This document shows, piece by piece, positions 1 through 12,900 of a stretch of 64,000 nucleotides of DNA. The number at the start of each line of letters is the position of its first letter. The first letter of the stretch is position 1. Source of the DNA: Seriola aureovittata (Eukaryota; Chordata; Actinopteri; Carangiformes; Carangidae); the NCBI RefSeq assembly GCF_021018895.1, contig NC_079379.1, positions 21,818,276-21,882,275 of the forward strand, written 5' to 3'. Under the pieces are notes generated by a model, which did no database searches, was not told where the DNA came from, and saw nothing but the letters and a program-made list of their open reading frames with translations. The translations under genes and the position numbers were made by a program.

Positions 1-19
1 CAATTTCCATTTTTACCCA

Positions 20-355
20 TCAGTCTACACTCAGTGACCCAGGTGAAAACATGTTTTTAGAGTTTTTTGAAAATGTATTAAAACTGCAACTTGAAGTCTG
101 CCATTTACAAAAGTATTCAGACCCTTGATTCATTATTCAGTTTTAGATTTTTAATAAATTTTGCAGACAAATTCTAAAGCATGTTTTTCTACTTTGTCGT
201 GATTGAAAGCTTGAGGGGAAAAAATGGCAGTTTTATTTATTTAAAATTAAATCTACAAGATATTAAAGTGTGCACAAAGAGAAGCGGTCTGAATACTTTC
301 CGAAGCCACTGTGTCTCACTGCTAATCCAAAGGTTTTTCACATACCTACCCTACA
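20..355 (+). mobile_element. short internally deleted Tc1-type element
   Basis: The left part (tacactcagtgaccc, gaaaacatgtttttaga, agtattcagacccttga) and the right part (ttttaataaattttgcag, gaagcggtctgaatactttccgaa) are the hallmark ends of a common fish Tc1-like transposon family. Here they are only about 100 bp apart, with no transposase between them, so this is a non-autonomous deletion product. Exact ends are blurred by mutation. Confidence 0.7.
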
Positions 356-1114
356 TGTACTGTATATACCCAACATTTTCTTCTGTGGCACAAACAAGAA
401 TCTCTTAAATGGCTATATTGTTGTATCTATCATGCATATAGTTCTTTCAAATTTACACTGTTTACACAACAATAACATAAATTTGTAAAGTTTACTGACA
501 AATCAAGGAATAACAAAGATAATTACAATGCAGTTAAATTTAATGGTAAAATTAAGTCTTAAAAAACTCCAATTAAAGGCACTTGCATGTCACAGAGTAC
601 ATTAAAAGTGTGCAGTACATTGTGGATTTTAATGCTAAGGCACCCCTGTGTAGGCTGTGTCATGTCAGCTGTCCATGATTTATGACTGTGCACAACTTGA
701 TGAAGAACCTGGTGTCTGTGTGACACCTCAAGCATTTAAAACCTTTCTATCATTTTTCTTCACACTGAGTGATGAAAATCTCATTGATTACTTCACTATG
801 GCTGTCCTCTTAATCCACACCTTGGTTCAGGTCTTCAGTAAAGTCCTTTAAGGCCAAGACACTTAAAAAAAAAAAAAAATCAACCCCAAAACAACTCAGT
901 TTGGAATGAGACATGCAGGTAAGAGAATAACACTGATATTCAATCTTAGATTTCTTGAACAGTTTTGATGCTAAAAGTGACACAGGCTCAGCTGCACTGT
1001 AACACTGAAAGCTAACGGGTCATAGTTAATGAGGGATAGGAGCTACCTTCGAGCTGTGGTCAGGTCCGCTCTACTTTTTCAGGAGATCTGTTGATTTTAA
1101 CAACCTGGAGGGAG

Positions 1115-1540
1115 TTTACATCATACAGACATGCTAGCAGCTCTATGAGTCTTTGAGCTAAATGCTAATGTTAGCATGCTAACATGCTCAAACTGACAAC
1201 GCTAAATAAAGCACTGCAAAAATGATTTCTAAAATGTGGAAATTAGTTTGCATTTTAGCACTTCCAGTTCCCTCGTCTCGTAGTCAATGGGTTTTTTTTT
1301 TTTTTAAATGCGTTTTTGGTTAGATGGCTGAAATAAAGTCTGTAGTTAACACACAAGGTTTCTGACGAGTGGCTAAATGAGATGCTAACTACAAAATTAC
1401 ATCATCCTTGCAGCACTCTATATGGTAAATTGTTTACCATGTTTACTATCTTAATTTAGCTTATTAGAATGTGACTATTTGTTAATTAGTGCGAAACACA
1501 AAGTACATGTAAGACTGATTAGTTTTCAGGTATTTGGACA
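1115..1540 (+). repeat. dispersed gctaac-type repeat, copy 1
   Basis: Contains gacatgctagcagctct, aatgctaatgttagcatgc and, further on, attagtgcgaaacacaaagta, in the same order as the copies near 42.6 kb and 63.8 kb (tttgctaattagca, then acacaaag). Degenerate and interrupted. No coding capacity. Confidence 0.5.
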
Positions 1541-1544
1541 TTTG

Positions 1545-2202
1545 TTTTGGGCAGTTCGTGGACAGAAAGGCCTTGTTGATGAGGGGAATGTCCAGGTGGT
1601 TAAAGCTGACATAAAGTCTATGGTAACTCAGACAATCACTCTTTACAACTGTGGTGAGCTTTTAGAAAAGCACAACATGTCAACTACAACAGCAGACGAC
1701 CACATCGGGTTTCACTCCTGTCAGCCAAGAACATTTATCAGAGGCTGCAGTGGGCATGAATGTGGATTTCTGCTGAGACAGCAGATGGTGGGGTCAGGAT
1801 TTGGTGTCAACAGCATGAATCCATAGATCCAACCCGTCTTGTGTCAATAGTCCAGGCTGGAGGCGGTGGTGTAACGGTGTGGGGAATGATTTCTTGGCAC
1901 ACCTTGGGCCCTTAATACAAATCAATCATCGTGTACTCCAGCGGCCGCCCCGGTCTCCAGACCTGAATCCAGCAGAAAAACCTCCGGGATGTGGTAGAAC
2001 AGGGGATTGGCAGAATGAATGTGCAGCCGACAAATCCACAGAAATGACGTGACGCCATCATGTCAACGAGGAGCAGAATCTCAAAGAAAAGTTTCCAACA
2101 TCTTGTGAAATCAACGACACGGAGAACTGAGGCTGTTTTGAGAGCAAAGGGAGGATCTACACGGTGGTGTTCCTAATAAAATGCTCGCTGAGTGTATATT
2201 CT
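1545..2202 (+). mobile_element. Tc1-like DNA transposon relic, copy 1
   Basis: Matches a familiar fish Tc1-like transposase gene in order: gaccacatcgggtttcactcctgtcagcc, gaatgtggatttctgct, gtcaacagcatgaatcc, gtgtaacggtgtgggga, then a jump to agacctgaatccagcaga, aatgtgcagccgacaaatcc and the end cctaataaaatgctcgctgagtg. The part between about 1930 and 1940 lacks several hundred bases of the usual element, and the reading frame is broken throughout. Dead copy; same family and strand as 26825-27358. Confidence 0.75.
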
Positions 2203-3009
2203 TTGAGGCTTGTTTTGGTTTGATTTTACGTGTCCCTTGGCCTTGTTGAGCTTTCAGTCAAACAGATGCGTAGCTCTGTGGTGAGATTCAGAATCAGAGT
2301 GATGAAAGCAGAACTGATTTTTCTGATACATGCCGTTATTATAATGTAAGACACCGTCACTGCCATTTGGTGGGAATTTATACTGAAGGGATATTTACAG
2401 CACAGTCGATGATGTGTTTTGTTGTGAAGCCTGTCGCTTTGCACTTACTGTAAAAAGCTTTCAGTGCAGCCTACACCTTTTAGATCAGCAGACAGTGGTT
2501 ATATTTCTCTGCATAAATGACAGTGATGAGTTTTGTACAAAAATCCCCTTCGCTAAGTCTATACATCAATGCAGCAATTATGGCACTTTGTCTGACTACA
2601 GCTGTCAGTGTGAGGGACCATTAACGCACAAAGCTTCAGGTGGCCACAATGGTCGCCAGTTAAAAGAAAAAAGAACATACAGAGTGTACACATACTAAAG
2701 CTTTTTATGTATAGCATGCTTGCCAACCAGACCATTGTCTCGTCTTCTTCTCTGGTCACTCCATGACGTTATTTGAGTGACGGGGCTTTGACACTGTAAC
2801 GTACCCAAGCACGGATCCACTAAACATTCCCGGTCCCCGTGTGCACTGAGGCATGGTTCGTATCATGTGTGAAAACTACTGAACCAAAACACGGACGTGG
2901 ACTATTATTTACCATCTGACTACCATCTGGCCCCGAAAGGATATGCTTGTTTGAAATTTGTGCAGACGAAAAACACACACATCCCTACGGGACGCTGCGC
3001 ACACACACT

Positions 3010-3245
3010 TTAGGAGGAGGAGCGAGTCGTCCACTAATCGGAAGGTGAGCGGTTCGATCCCCGCCTCCTCCAGTCGCTGTGTCGATGTGTAAGGCCAAGA
3101 CACTGGACCGCAGATTGCCCCTGATGGCTGTTCTATGACTGTGTGTATTGGTGTGAGTAAATGGGTGAATGTGGCAAGTATTGTAAAGCGCTTTGAGTGG
3201 TCTCTTAGACGAGAAAGGCGCTATAATAAGTGCAGTCCATTTACC
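3010..3245 (+). repeat. dispersed teleost repeat with B-box-like motif
   Basis: Contains gagcggttcgatccccgc, cctccagtcgctgtgtcgat, aagcgctttgagtggtc and the end gcgctataataagtgcag then tccatttacca, a set of motifs I know from many copies in fish genomes. ggttcgatccc resembles a tRNA B box, but there is no cloverleaf, so it is a repeat and not a tRNA gene. Confidence 0.6.
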
Positions 3246-3367
3246 ACAAAAAGTCCAATATTTATGGAATAATTTGAGAGTATTTTCTGCCTTTCCACAC
3301 CAGAGCGACAACATAAAGAAATGTTCTTTAGTTTAGTAACTCAAGTGTATTCTCCTTCTTCTTTGTG

Positions 3368-3373
3368 TTTATT
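3368..3373 (-). terminator. possible poly(A) signal AATAAA
   Basis: On the minus strand AATAAA lies about 390 nt past the stop codon of the sialyltransferase. No clear GT-rich element follows, and the hexamer sits in what looks like repeat sequence, so this is only a candidate. Confidence 0.2.
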
Positions 3374-3761
3374 GGCAGATTGCAAAACAACTAGGTGCAC
3401 AACGCCACCTACTGTATCACAGCGTGCAGATACGCAAGTGTATTCGGGTACGGTACTCAGGCATGGTGCAAAGCAATTGTACCTAATATGAAAACGTCCT
3501 GAAACAAGTGGCAGTGGTTGTTTCTGTCTTGTCGCGGTCTGTGTCCGGGAACAAAGAAAAACTGTTGCTTTGTCAGTAGAAGTTTGATTTCTCAAACAGT
3601 AGCTTCAGTGAAGAACAGAAATCTGGACAGACAAGTAAAATGTTCTTGGAAATCATGGCGATGAAAAAGGTTCTTCCGGTGCGAGGTGAAGGAAAAATAA
3701 ACATTAAAAGAGCTGCTCGGGTTCATTTGGGGTTCAGCCCACTGCACATACGGGCTGGGTA

Positions 3762-3935
3762 TCATCTGCCTTTAAACATTCGGATTTTGTGCTTGTCTGC
3801 CAGCAGCAGGGTGACATTATATTCGTAATCTCCATCATGGACTCCCGTGTGACGGAAAGCTCCGGCCAAATGGTTTTCCTCCCAGTAGTGGTGCCAGTTT
3901 CCGTACTGATCAGCCCCGAATCCAAACACACTGAC
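3762..3935 (-). CDS. st3gal1: st3gal1-like coding exon 6: motifs III and VS, stop
   Basis: 174 nt including the TGA at 3764-3762; residues 278-334 after acceptor ctccag. [14 protein letters not shown] finishes the motif S region. HYWE (293-296) is motif III, and H310 with E315 (HDGDYE) is motif VS, whose His is the likely general base. NVT at 317 is a sequon. The protein ends IRMFKGR; C-terminal FKGR is also found in human and chicken ST3GAL1, as I recall those sequences. No frameshift or truncation. Confidence 0.95.
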   Translation of the reverse strand, partial: VSVFGFGADQYGNWHHYWEENHLAGAFRHTGVHDGDYEYNVTLLLADKHKIRMFKGR

Positions 3936-6900
3936 CTGGAGGAGACGAGAAACAGAACCCACTACTGTGTCACGACTGCAGTAAAACATCATCTGCACAA
4001 GCTTTATACATTTATTCGTCTATCGATTTTGTTCAGTTTTCCACATGTTTTTGATTCCCTCATTTTCCAAAACAAATTTTTTTATTCTGAAAATGCAATC
4101 TCATAAAACATCAAACAAGTTGTCCTTGTACAGTTATTCCACTTCGCTGAAGAATTCAAAGCAGCTCTTGTTTTGTGGAGGTCATGTACTGAATACCGCC
4201 GTCCACCTTACCTTGTCACATATGTGGATGGCGAGCAGTAAGCTAAGGAAGCCGGTTGAAGGATATCGTCCGTGACCCTCGAGCCAAGACTCGTACACGT
4301 ATTTGAAAAATGTGGGACTGTAAATCAACACCTGCAAAAGAATTAATATGACGTTCAGCTTTTTGGTTCAAGTTTGGAATCTGCTTATTATTTTATACTT
4401 CCATAAAACACTTGGTAATTAAAAAGAAATAACAGAAAGAACACATGTTCAATATAAGCTTTATAATAATAATAATAATAATAATCTTTATTTAAGGAAC
4501 ACTTTTCTGAACCCATGTTACAATGTGCATTACAAAGAGCAGCAAAATAAGACAAGCAGGTCATACAAGGACACAGAGTCACCAACAAAAGGGCAATCAA
4601 TAAAAAAATCAATGAATCCATAAATAATTTCGGACTCTAGCCAGTCAATAAAAACAGAACCAATTACAGTTTCACCGGCAAAGATCTATTCGAATCAAGA
4701 AATCTGTGCAGTCAATGAAATGAAGTCACCTCTAGTTTTCAGCCTCGGGAACAACTAAGAGACCTCTGCTCCAGGATCTCAGGCTACGAACTGGTTCATA
4801 TGCAATTAAGAGGACAGATGTATAACATGGACAGAGGCCGTGAAGAGCTGTAAAAGTCAATAGTGTAGGATCTTAAAATCAATTCCAAAAAATGTACCGG
4901 GAGCCGGAGCAAGGAGGCTGAAAACGGTGTGATGTGGTCACTTTTCTCAGATCTTGTTAAAAGCCCGGCAGCTGAGTTCTGTACAGTCTGAAGCCGACTG
5001 AAAGCTTTTTCTTTTGTTGAGGCAGGTGTAGAGGTTGTTGCAACAGTTGAAAGTGTGAGACAACAGCATGTAAAATTGCTCTGTGTCTTTAAAAACATGA
5101 AATAGCATTTTATACTCCATATACCGACAGAAATGTAGTGCGCTTTGTTTTGAGAAGCTTGAGGCTGGAGCTGTTTTTTAATGGTTTGGACTGATCCCCT
5201 CGGTTCAAATTAAGGGACACACTTCACTTAGACTGAGATTGAAAAGTGGTCAATGGTGTGTCACTCCCGTTTAAGTGGCATCGGCTTATACAGCTGTTTT
5301 TTTTAACATACCGATTCCTAAGGGAACGTCACTTTGACATGTGGCCTGTTGCTGGTGTTCTACTGGCGGATACCTCTTCTTATGCCACTGCCCTCTGCTT
5401 CATTCAATGCATGAAATTGCTTTCTACTGCCTTTTATCTTCATAAATAAATGTATATATTTAGCTTCCAACAACATGATTTAATATTGAATCATATAACT
5501 AAATTAATCAAACACTAAAAAAAAGGAAAAGAAGAAAAAGAAAAGTGTAGTGTTCAACGACTCAGTAACAGCTGCCAACTATGAATAGATATCTTCCAGT
5601 ATAACGTTATGACAGAAGTTTCCAGTTTTACACGGTACATGCTGTAACAGCTGTCAGTAGGAGACCAGTGGCATGAGATGTTTATGTGGCACACAGCAGC
5701 AACAGACCATAATCAGCAGTGACATGTAAGGCTGAGGAAGTGTCGTATACTGGCATGAGCGGTGAGTGTCAGTCAAACCAAGTGACACACTGTTCTGATG
5801 TGCCATACGCCCGTCAGACAGCAGCAACACAGCACTTGTCAAAGTGAAAAAGCCAGTGTTGGAAGCAGTCAGATTTTTATCTAAGAAAAAGTAGAATCAT
5901 AGTCTTAAAAAGAAAAAAAAAAAAACTGCGTTCAAATAGCTCCTCAGGTAAAAGTATTATCAGATTCTATTATTAAATATTATTACTCAATGTTGTAATT
6001 TGTAAATGTGCAGCCAGTTTTTTAGCTACTTTTAATTTTAAGATCGTCACATATTTTGCATGTAAAATCATAATCTGAAAAGTAACTTGTGGCTAAAGAT
6101 ATAAAATAAAAGCAGAGGAATAAAAAATACAATATTTTCCTCTGCACATGTAAAATCTGAAAAAAATGAAAATACTCATAAGTACCTAAATTTTGTACTT
6201 GCAAGTTTCCACCACTGTTAATAGCACTATGAATCAGCATGTGATACTACTGCATATCGCTACTGCAAAAGCTGATACACACATCAGGCCATTTGCTTTG
6301 GAATGAGATGTTCAATAATCACATATAAGTGGTTCAGGTGTACACACACTTTTGGATTTCTTATTATCAAAAACATCATATTCAAACAAAAGTAATCTTA
6401 TGTTATCTTTTTTTTTTTTGTTAAAGTTACAAATGTATGCAGGTATAATTCTTGTAAAACTTACCTTATCTTTGTTTGCTCTTATCCTGGACATGACAGG
6501 TAAATACGTGCTGTAACACAAAGAACACCAGGGACTTAAAATCTGGGCTTCAGCTGCCTTAAAAATAGCCTGAAATGTTGTTTTGCTGAACACAGTTCTG
6601 CGTGAGAGTCTGCAATCACTGGTACCACATCCACAATCACAGTACTGAGGGCATGTCTAAAAATATAATGCCCAGTGTCAGGAACATTACGACTGTCTCG
6701 GGAAAGCTGATTGAATATCACGGGCAGATTCCAAAGTCATGTCGAGCAAGTCAAAGTGCTGTTCAGTCGACACGCTCACTGTCTTATTTTTTGTATTTTG
6801 CATCATTCATCACATGGGGGACGTGCAGCGTGGACTCGTTCATCATTCCAGGTTGGTGAAGACGGTTCAAAGCTGAAACTTAAAAAAACTGGGAGAGGCT

Positions 6901-9900
6901 GTTTGAATAAAGGTGTGTGCAGCTCCCGTGAGGTGGCCATCCCAGTCTGCACATGAAAAGCTTCTTTCGAAGCCTCGCAACGGCGCATAACCGCAACAGG
7001 AAGCAGATATAGAGGCGGTTCTACATGCAAAACTTGTGTGAGCACCATTTTCATGAAAACAAATCGTATTGAGCTGATAAATTAAACATTTAAACATGCA
7101 AATTCTGCACTGCGCCTGTGCAGATTTCATTGACGCCATAATGGCTGAGATGAAATATTATGATTTCATAGGAAGATACAATTCAAACAAATGTTTCCAA
7201 TTAAAGCAAGGTTAATCAAAGCTATTGCCTCTGCAGCAGTGTGGCTTATTTAAGTTGAAAGATGATATAGACTGTTTAACCAGTTCCTCTGTGATTTGTG
7301 TGGCATGACATAAAAATCACCTGTCTTGCCTCTGGTGTACGCTACAGTACATCCTGCAGCCTAATGTTAAAAAGGTGCATCCTTTCACACACGCAGGCTT
7401 GACATTGTTCCATAGAGAAGTGCTTTAATACCAGGACGGGTACTATTTAAAGTCAGGTGTGTGAACAGTTACCCCTGTGTCCCCTCACACGGGGGTCTGT
7501 CCTTTCATAGACCCCCGTGTTATTTAACAAGTCTAGAAAATGTAACAGAGTAATTCACAACAGCCAGTGAAGATCTAAATGGCTGCGGAGGTAATGCTGA
7601 CAGTACTGCCAGTAAAGTGAAATTTAATGATGCAGAAAGATTGCTTTGGCAGAGTTGGAAGACAACTGCACATTTATAGGAAAAATTTGTTTGGACTTGC
7701 TCGTCCTTCCACCATCTAACACACTGGCGTGTTTCGGTTATTGGCAGCTGCATTAATTGGCAGAGGCTTAATTTTTTGCTCTGGATGTCCAGTAATCAAG
7801 CTAATGATTATGGGTCATTGAGAATGAAGCAGCTGAAGGTGAAATTTACTGAAAGATTAAAACGGAGTGATTATCCCTGTTATGGCAGTCTGACAAATAT
7901 ACTGAGTGAGTGTGATTGTTATGGCAATCTGGTATTTGAAATGAGTGTAAATGAATCTGGGAGGACAACACATGCACCATCATGGTGCATTGACGAGTCA
8001 TTTTCTAGCACAGTGAAAGTTCTTGAACTCTGGTTTCATTGACAAATGGGGTGGTACAGGAAGCATCTCTGCTCCACACATTATTAATTACAATAAAAGC
8101 TCATTTATATTTGTTAGTTTTTCCCAATAATGATATTCTGGGAAAGCAACAATGACCATTATTTACAATTACATGAAATAAGATGGACCAAATGGAAATG
8201 AAAAACAAAAATATGTGTGTGAATTTTCTTAATTATCACGTCTTGAGTGATGAATTTGTATTGGACAAATTCATTTTATATCTTTCTAGTGTTTTTTCAT
8301 GTAATTTTTTCATTTCTTTATCCTTTTTACTTTTTTAAATCAGTCTATTGTTTGTTCTTTCAAGATTTTGGTGTCAAAGTGCAACAGGTTGTAAACACAA
8401 CATTGAGATATTTTCCCCTTATTACAATCATATGGCTAAAGTGCTACCAAACGTTAGCATTAGCGCAACATTAATTTATAGCCATGTTTCCAAGTCCAGT
8501 ATTAATTTTCTTGTTAAGTCTGTCTTGCTTAGCTGCTAAATGTCTCGATACGTTCACCAGTTACTTGCTAACTTTGACTGTTGGTCGTGTGGTGCTGGGA
8601 AAGCTAGCAGACAGTGGCTGCAAATGAGACTGATGAAAAAGTGAAAGTGAACCAAAACCGAATAAAGGTGTGGGCTGTCAAACCAAAACAATGTGTGCGG
8701 ATTCATCACTACGAACCCCTTTTTACACTTTTGACCCGTTCTTAATATAAAAACACTGACTATAGCAGCTTTAAAGCTGGATAAGTACACTTACTGTTTA
8801 ATGGTGCCTGTGGTGAGAGCACTAATGATCCACTGCAGGTCCAGAGTCTTGAAGGGGATCAGCACCAGACTGGTGGTGTTGTCCAAGTCTATGGCACTCT
8901 CTGGATACATGACATGATGAGTTGTTCTGGCACCCACATCCCCCTCAAAGCCACTGGTGGGAGCCTGGTTCATTCTGCAGGGACATTTTGGTTACTGGGT
9001 TATTTTTCTCATGTCCTTCTTTCCTCTTATTTTTTTTACTTTGTCATCTTCATAATTTTCGAGGGACAGCTCAAATTGAGTTTTTTCACCCAGGTTACAA
9101 AAATGGCTTTTGTTATATCAATCCCCACAATCTACAAAGGTCACTGACACCGAGACGAGCAGAACCAGGCATGATCGCCATTTTGATGGGGAGGGGAAAA
9201 AAACAAAAATACAAAAAGCAATTTGTCCTGTTTTCACCGTGTTTTGGACATCCAATCAGCAATTCAGAACAATCCACTGTCCATTTAGAGCACAACAATT
9301 ACTGCTTGGCAAGCTAGATGAGGAATCCCTATTATTATGTCCAACAATACTCACTCTGGCTGGAGCAGTAATTGGTGGGAACATCGTTTGACAGTGGCTT
9401 TTGGTTTCGTCAGGGGAAGGTGGTGACACAGAGGAGGAAAATCATGGAGTTGACCCCCCGTGTGAGTAGCATCACCTGTTTGGGAGCACTGGTCTGAGCA
9501 ATGTTACCTTGCTCATTACCGACTCTTGAGATGACAGCTATAGAACAACTTGACATTTCCTGCCGGAGGCTGTCAGGACTGAAAACCACCTCCCACAAGA
9601 AGCATTTTGTAACTAGGAGAGAAGAGGCTCTGAGCCTCTCTTCTGATTGGCTGACTTTTTTCAGAGTGATCTAATAGAAATATAACAGATTTCAGGTAAA
9701 ACACTGAGAGAAACCAAATCCTGCAAGGTTGGGTTGTGGGTCCGGGTGGGCGGAGCTTGGGGGTTTGGCTGTGGGCGGTGACTGCTTTGTTGTGACATCA
9801 CAAAGTTACATACTCCTAGATGCTCCTCTGTGTTCAAAAGTTTGTCCCTAACTGTGTCTGCCTGCTGGTGAAGCTGAGCGCTGCGAAATCCAAAACAAAA

Positions 9901-12900
9901 AGAAAGAGCTGAAAGTTGCTAAGACGCTCTGTAGAGCTGAGGCAAATTGCAGAATCAGGTGCTTCATATTCGGCTTTCACAGCTTTTTCTATCCACCTTT
10001 CATCTTCAAAAACCAAAAATATTGAAGCCTGCGCCTGATTAAAAAAAAACACGAATTGAAGGTTGAATGAAAGAGAAACTGAATTAAAAACATACATTAA
10101 ATCAGCTTATGAAAACAAGAGGGAAGTAGAGACATGATGCACAGCTGTCTTTAATGCGACATCAAACTAAAGCAATGGTACAGCTGTGAAGTGTTGGAAG
10201 GCCAGGCGGTCCCAGAAGAGAGAAGTGTTGTGTCAGCGGTAATGAAGCTGCCGCACCAGATGTGTCTGTGGGTATTATCGACACAGCACTGATCATTATG
10301 ATATTGCATCATCACTTGTAGCATTATGGGGGGGGGGGGTGGGGGGGGTTGGTGGTAGGAAGAGCAGTTAGCACAATAATGATGTGTCGTTTTATACGAT
10401 CGCATCTACAAAAACTCACAGCACAGCCTGTTTGGAAAAGGAAAGGAGGAGGAGAAAAAGAGCGATTGACCATTAACAAGCAATAAGTACTGTTCTTTCT
10501 GTCAGCTGTTCGGGGGAAGTAAAGCCGGCTCTGGCCACCGCTGGCAGTGGCTTTAAGAGATGAGCACACTCATCAAAACCAACCAGGTTCGTGGCTCTGA
10601 CCGAGCTAAAAAAAAAAAAAAAAACTGCAATGTATGGAAGACGAAGATATTGGCAAGAGGTTTTTTACGGTGCAGTATCTCAGTAGGAAAGAACACTTTT
10701 TTGACAGCACTATGTTCTTGGGTTCCTCCCCTAATGGTAACTATGGGGGATGTGGGAATTGCTCAGCAAATGGATCCTTAGTGTCCAGAGCAAATGAAAA
10801 AGTACGGCAGTGAGGAATTCATCACTACTTCAGCACATTCAGGGATATTCTACTGTACCATCACGTTACTTTATGTCAGTGCTTAAAGGTAAGGTTGGTT
10901 TTTCTCGGCTCTTGATTTACGCCTCTGCTATTACACCCATACATTATTAATAACCATTGCGGTTAAATGTATTTGATCACTTGCAATGCTTCAGGGACAC
11001 TCATCTGACTTCTTCTTCATGATACTGATATGTAAGTAATTACCACAATTTATGCAGGTGTACAGGAGACTAGGCTTTGATGGAACTTTATGTGATGTTC
11101 TTCTCAAGTTATACACAAAAGTAATAGACTTTCCCTTAAGTTTCTTATTTCTATTCCTTTTTTCAATCTCCCAAAAATGACCAAACCTAAATCCAATTTA
11201 ATGTCGTCAAACACAAAACACTGAGGCACAAACTGTCATTGATTCCACACAACACAATGGACACATCTTTGATTTCAACTTCTTGGATTCGCCTCTCTTG
11301 AGATTTGAGAAGACTGTATAGGTCTTGCCATCACTCACTGTAGGGGTCAATGCTGCGATAATGCAAGTCTGTAAGGGGTCACTCAAGAAGTTAGCTTAAG
11401 TTGTTAAGTGGATTCAGTGAGCTGCTCTCTTCACTTAATCTTGTGGAGGCGTGTGGTGTCAACTGCTCTAAGGAGGCGAACATTTCAGATTGGTCTCATC
11501 AATATTCAACTTCTGCTGTAACTCCCTCAACCCTCCTGTCTAGGCGCTGGAAATTTGTACCAGATGGACTTGAAACAAACTGGAGCAGATGTATTGAGAA
11601 TTTGAAAAGCCCATTTCGCCAACAAGATGGTTTGCTGGAGGCATTTTACCTGGTGTACACAACCGCTCAGGATAACGCAGACCACGACAGTGTCAGGCGG
11701 AGGTTGCTTCTTAGATTTTAAAGTGGAATAATTAGGATCAACCCTCGAACGTTAGCTCGTGTAAAGATTTTGATGTGGCTCTCGTATAGCTTAGAGACGA
11801 GTACAGGTCTGTGACACCGCTCTGGAGAAAGCAGGACTCACTGTCAGTGGAAGAGGGAAATTCAGAGTGTTCACTTTTTACTAATGACAGATCTCTCAAC
11901 CAGTGATTTAGAGCAGAACGATACGGGGGCTGCAAGTCTTAAGCTTCAATCAACTTCACTCACTTTTAAGTGACTCTTAAAGGCTTAAATATACAAGTCA
12001 GGTTGAACTGTATGAAGGTCTAAAGCAATGATTAAAGTTTTTCAGAGAAAAGTGTTTCACTGCAAACAGGCAAACAGTAATGTCTGCTTGTATTTTCAGA
12101 CACGGCTTGACCAAAGACTGGGTGAATACCACCAAGAACCTGCGTCAGATCAGATGGACTGCACGGAAAACATTGATGACTTCACTTCAGATGAAATGCA
12201 TGAATGAAACATCACTGACTGCAGAAGTTTTAATTGTTTATTCCATTTCACATCAATGTATCGTTGCTCAGCTTGGTGTCATTCCTGCGTAAGGAGGTGC
12301 GGGTGTAATTTATCAGTGCACCTGCTAGTGTGGATTTTAGGCTGCAGCTTGTGCAAGGCTCGATTACCTTTATACTCTCTCTTAATATCATGGCTCAGTG
12401 CTTGGTTATTTACAGATAATATAAAACAGGGGAATCAGGGGTGGGCTGGGGTGGAGGGGTGGAGGTGATCAATTATCAACCATTATCTCAAAGCATTTCC
12501 AATGCTGCAATCAATGACAACATTAAAGAAATAATTCTAGTTGATTTAAAATGTAATGTTCCTTAAACTGTAATTTCAAACGTGTGCCCGCTTTTATCTT
12601 TTGTTTCATGCCCCTGTGTGTAAATCATTTGTGGATTTGATGGCAGGCAGATCAGTGATTAGCAGCGGCCGGGCTGCAGCGATTGGTCACCAGCATGCAA
12701 ATATGTTTTCAGACAAGAAGTTCCCCGCTGCCGACTCCTGCCTGAGCGAGCAATAAGCCAAAGCTTTACTGCTCCCAAAAACACATCTCTGATCAGCCAC
12801 AAAAACTCATTTTCTTTAAAAGTCCCATATTTGACACTTTTCCTGTGTTTCATTTGAAGTGTTGATACATGAGAAGATATATTTGTCGTTTAAAGCACAA

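Larger units (their letters stand above)
2785..3490. repeat. possible old inverted-repeat element interrupted by a second repeat
   Basis: Left side has gtaacgtacccaagcacgg. The right side, read on the other strand, has gagtaccgtacccgaatac, a loose terminal inverted repeat. Between them lies the distinct repeat 3010-3245. The boundaries are guesses. Confidence 0.3.
1..3761. other. 3' UTR and downstream flank of the st3gal1-like gene
   Basis: No other gene is seen. The region is mostly old repeats: a short Tc1-type element (about 20-355), a gctaac-type repeat (about 1115-1540), a Tc1-like relic (about 1545-2202) and a possible nested element (2785-3490). The 3' UTR must begin at 3761 and run leftward; its end is not fixed by the sequence. 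Confidence 0.6.
4332..6464 (-). other. st3gal1-like intron 4
   Basis: 2,133-bp GT-AG intron, phase 0. It contains a degenerate LINE 3' fragment (about 4463-5100, listed separately). The remainder is AT-rich unique-looking sequence with short A and T runs. Confidence 0.88.

Noticed and set aside
1479..1826. 115-residue open frame as an intact transposase
   Set aside because: Matches the Tc1-like family only as broken segments in several frames, and the middle of the gene is missing. A dead relic.
3040..3075. tRNA-like B box (ggttcgatccc)
   Set aside because: No A box at the right distance and no cloverleaf; the sequence continues into a dispersed repeat.
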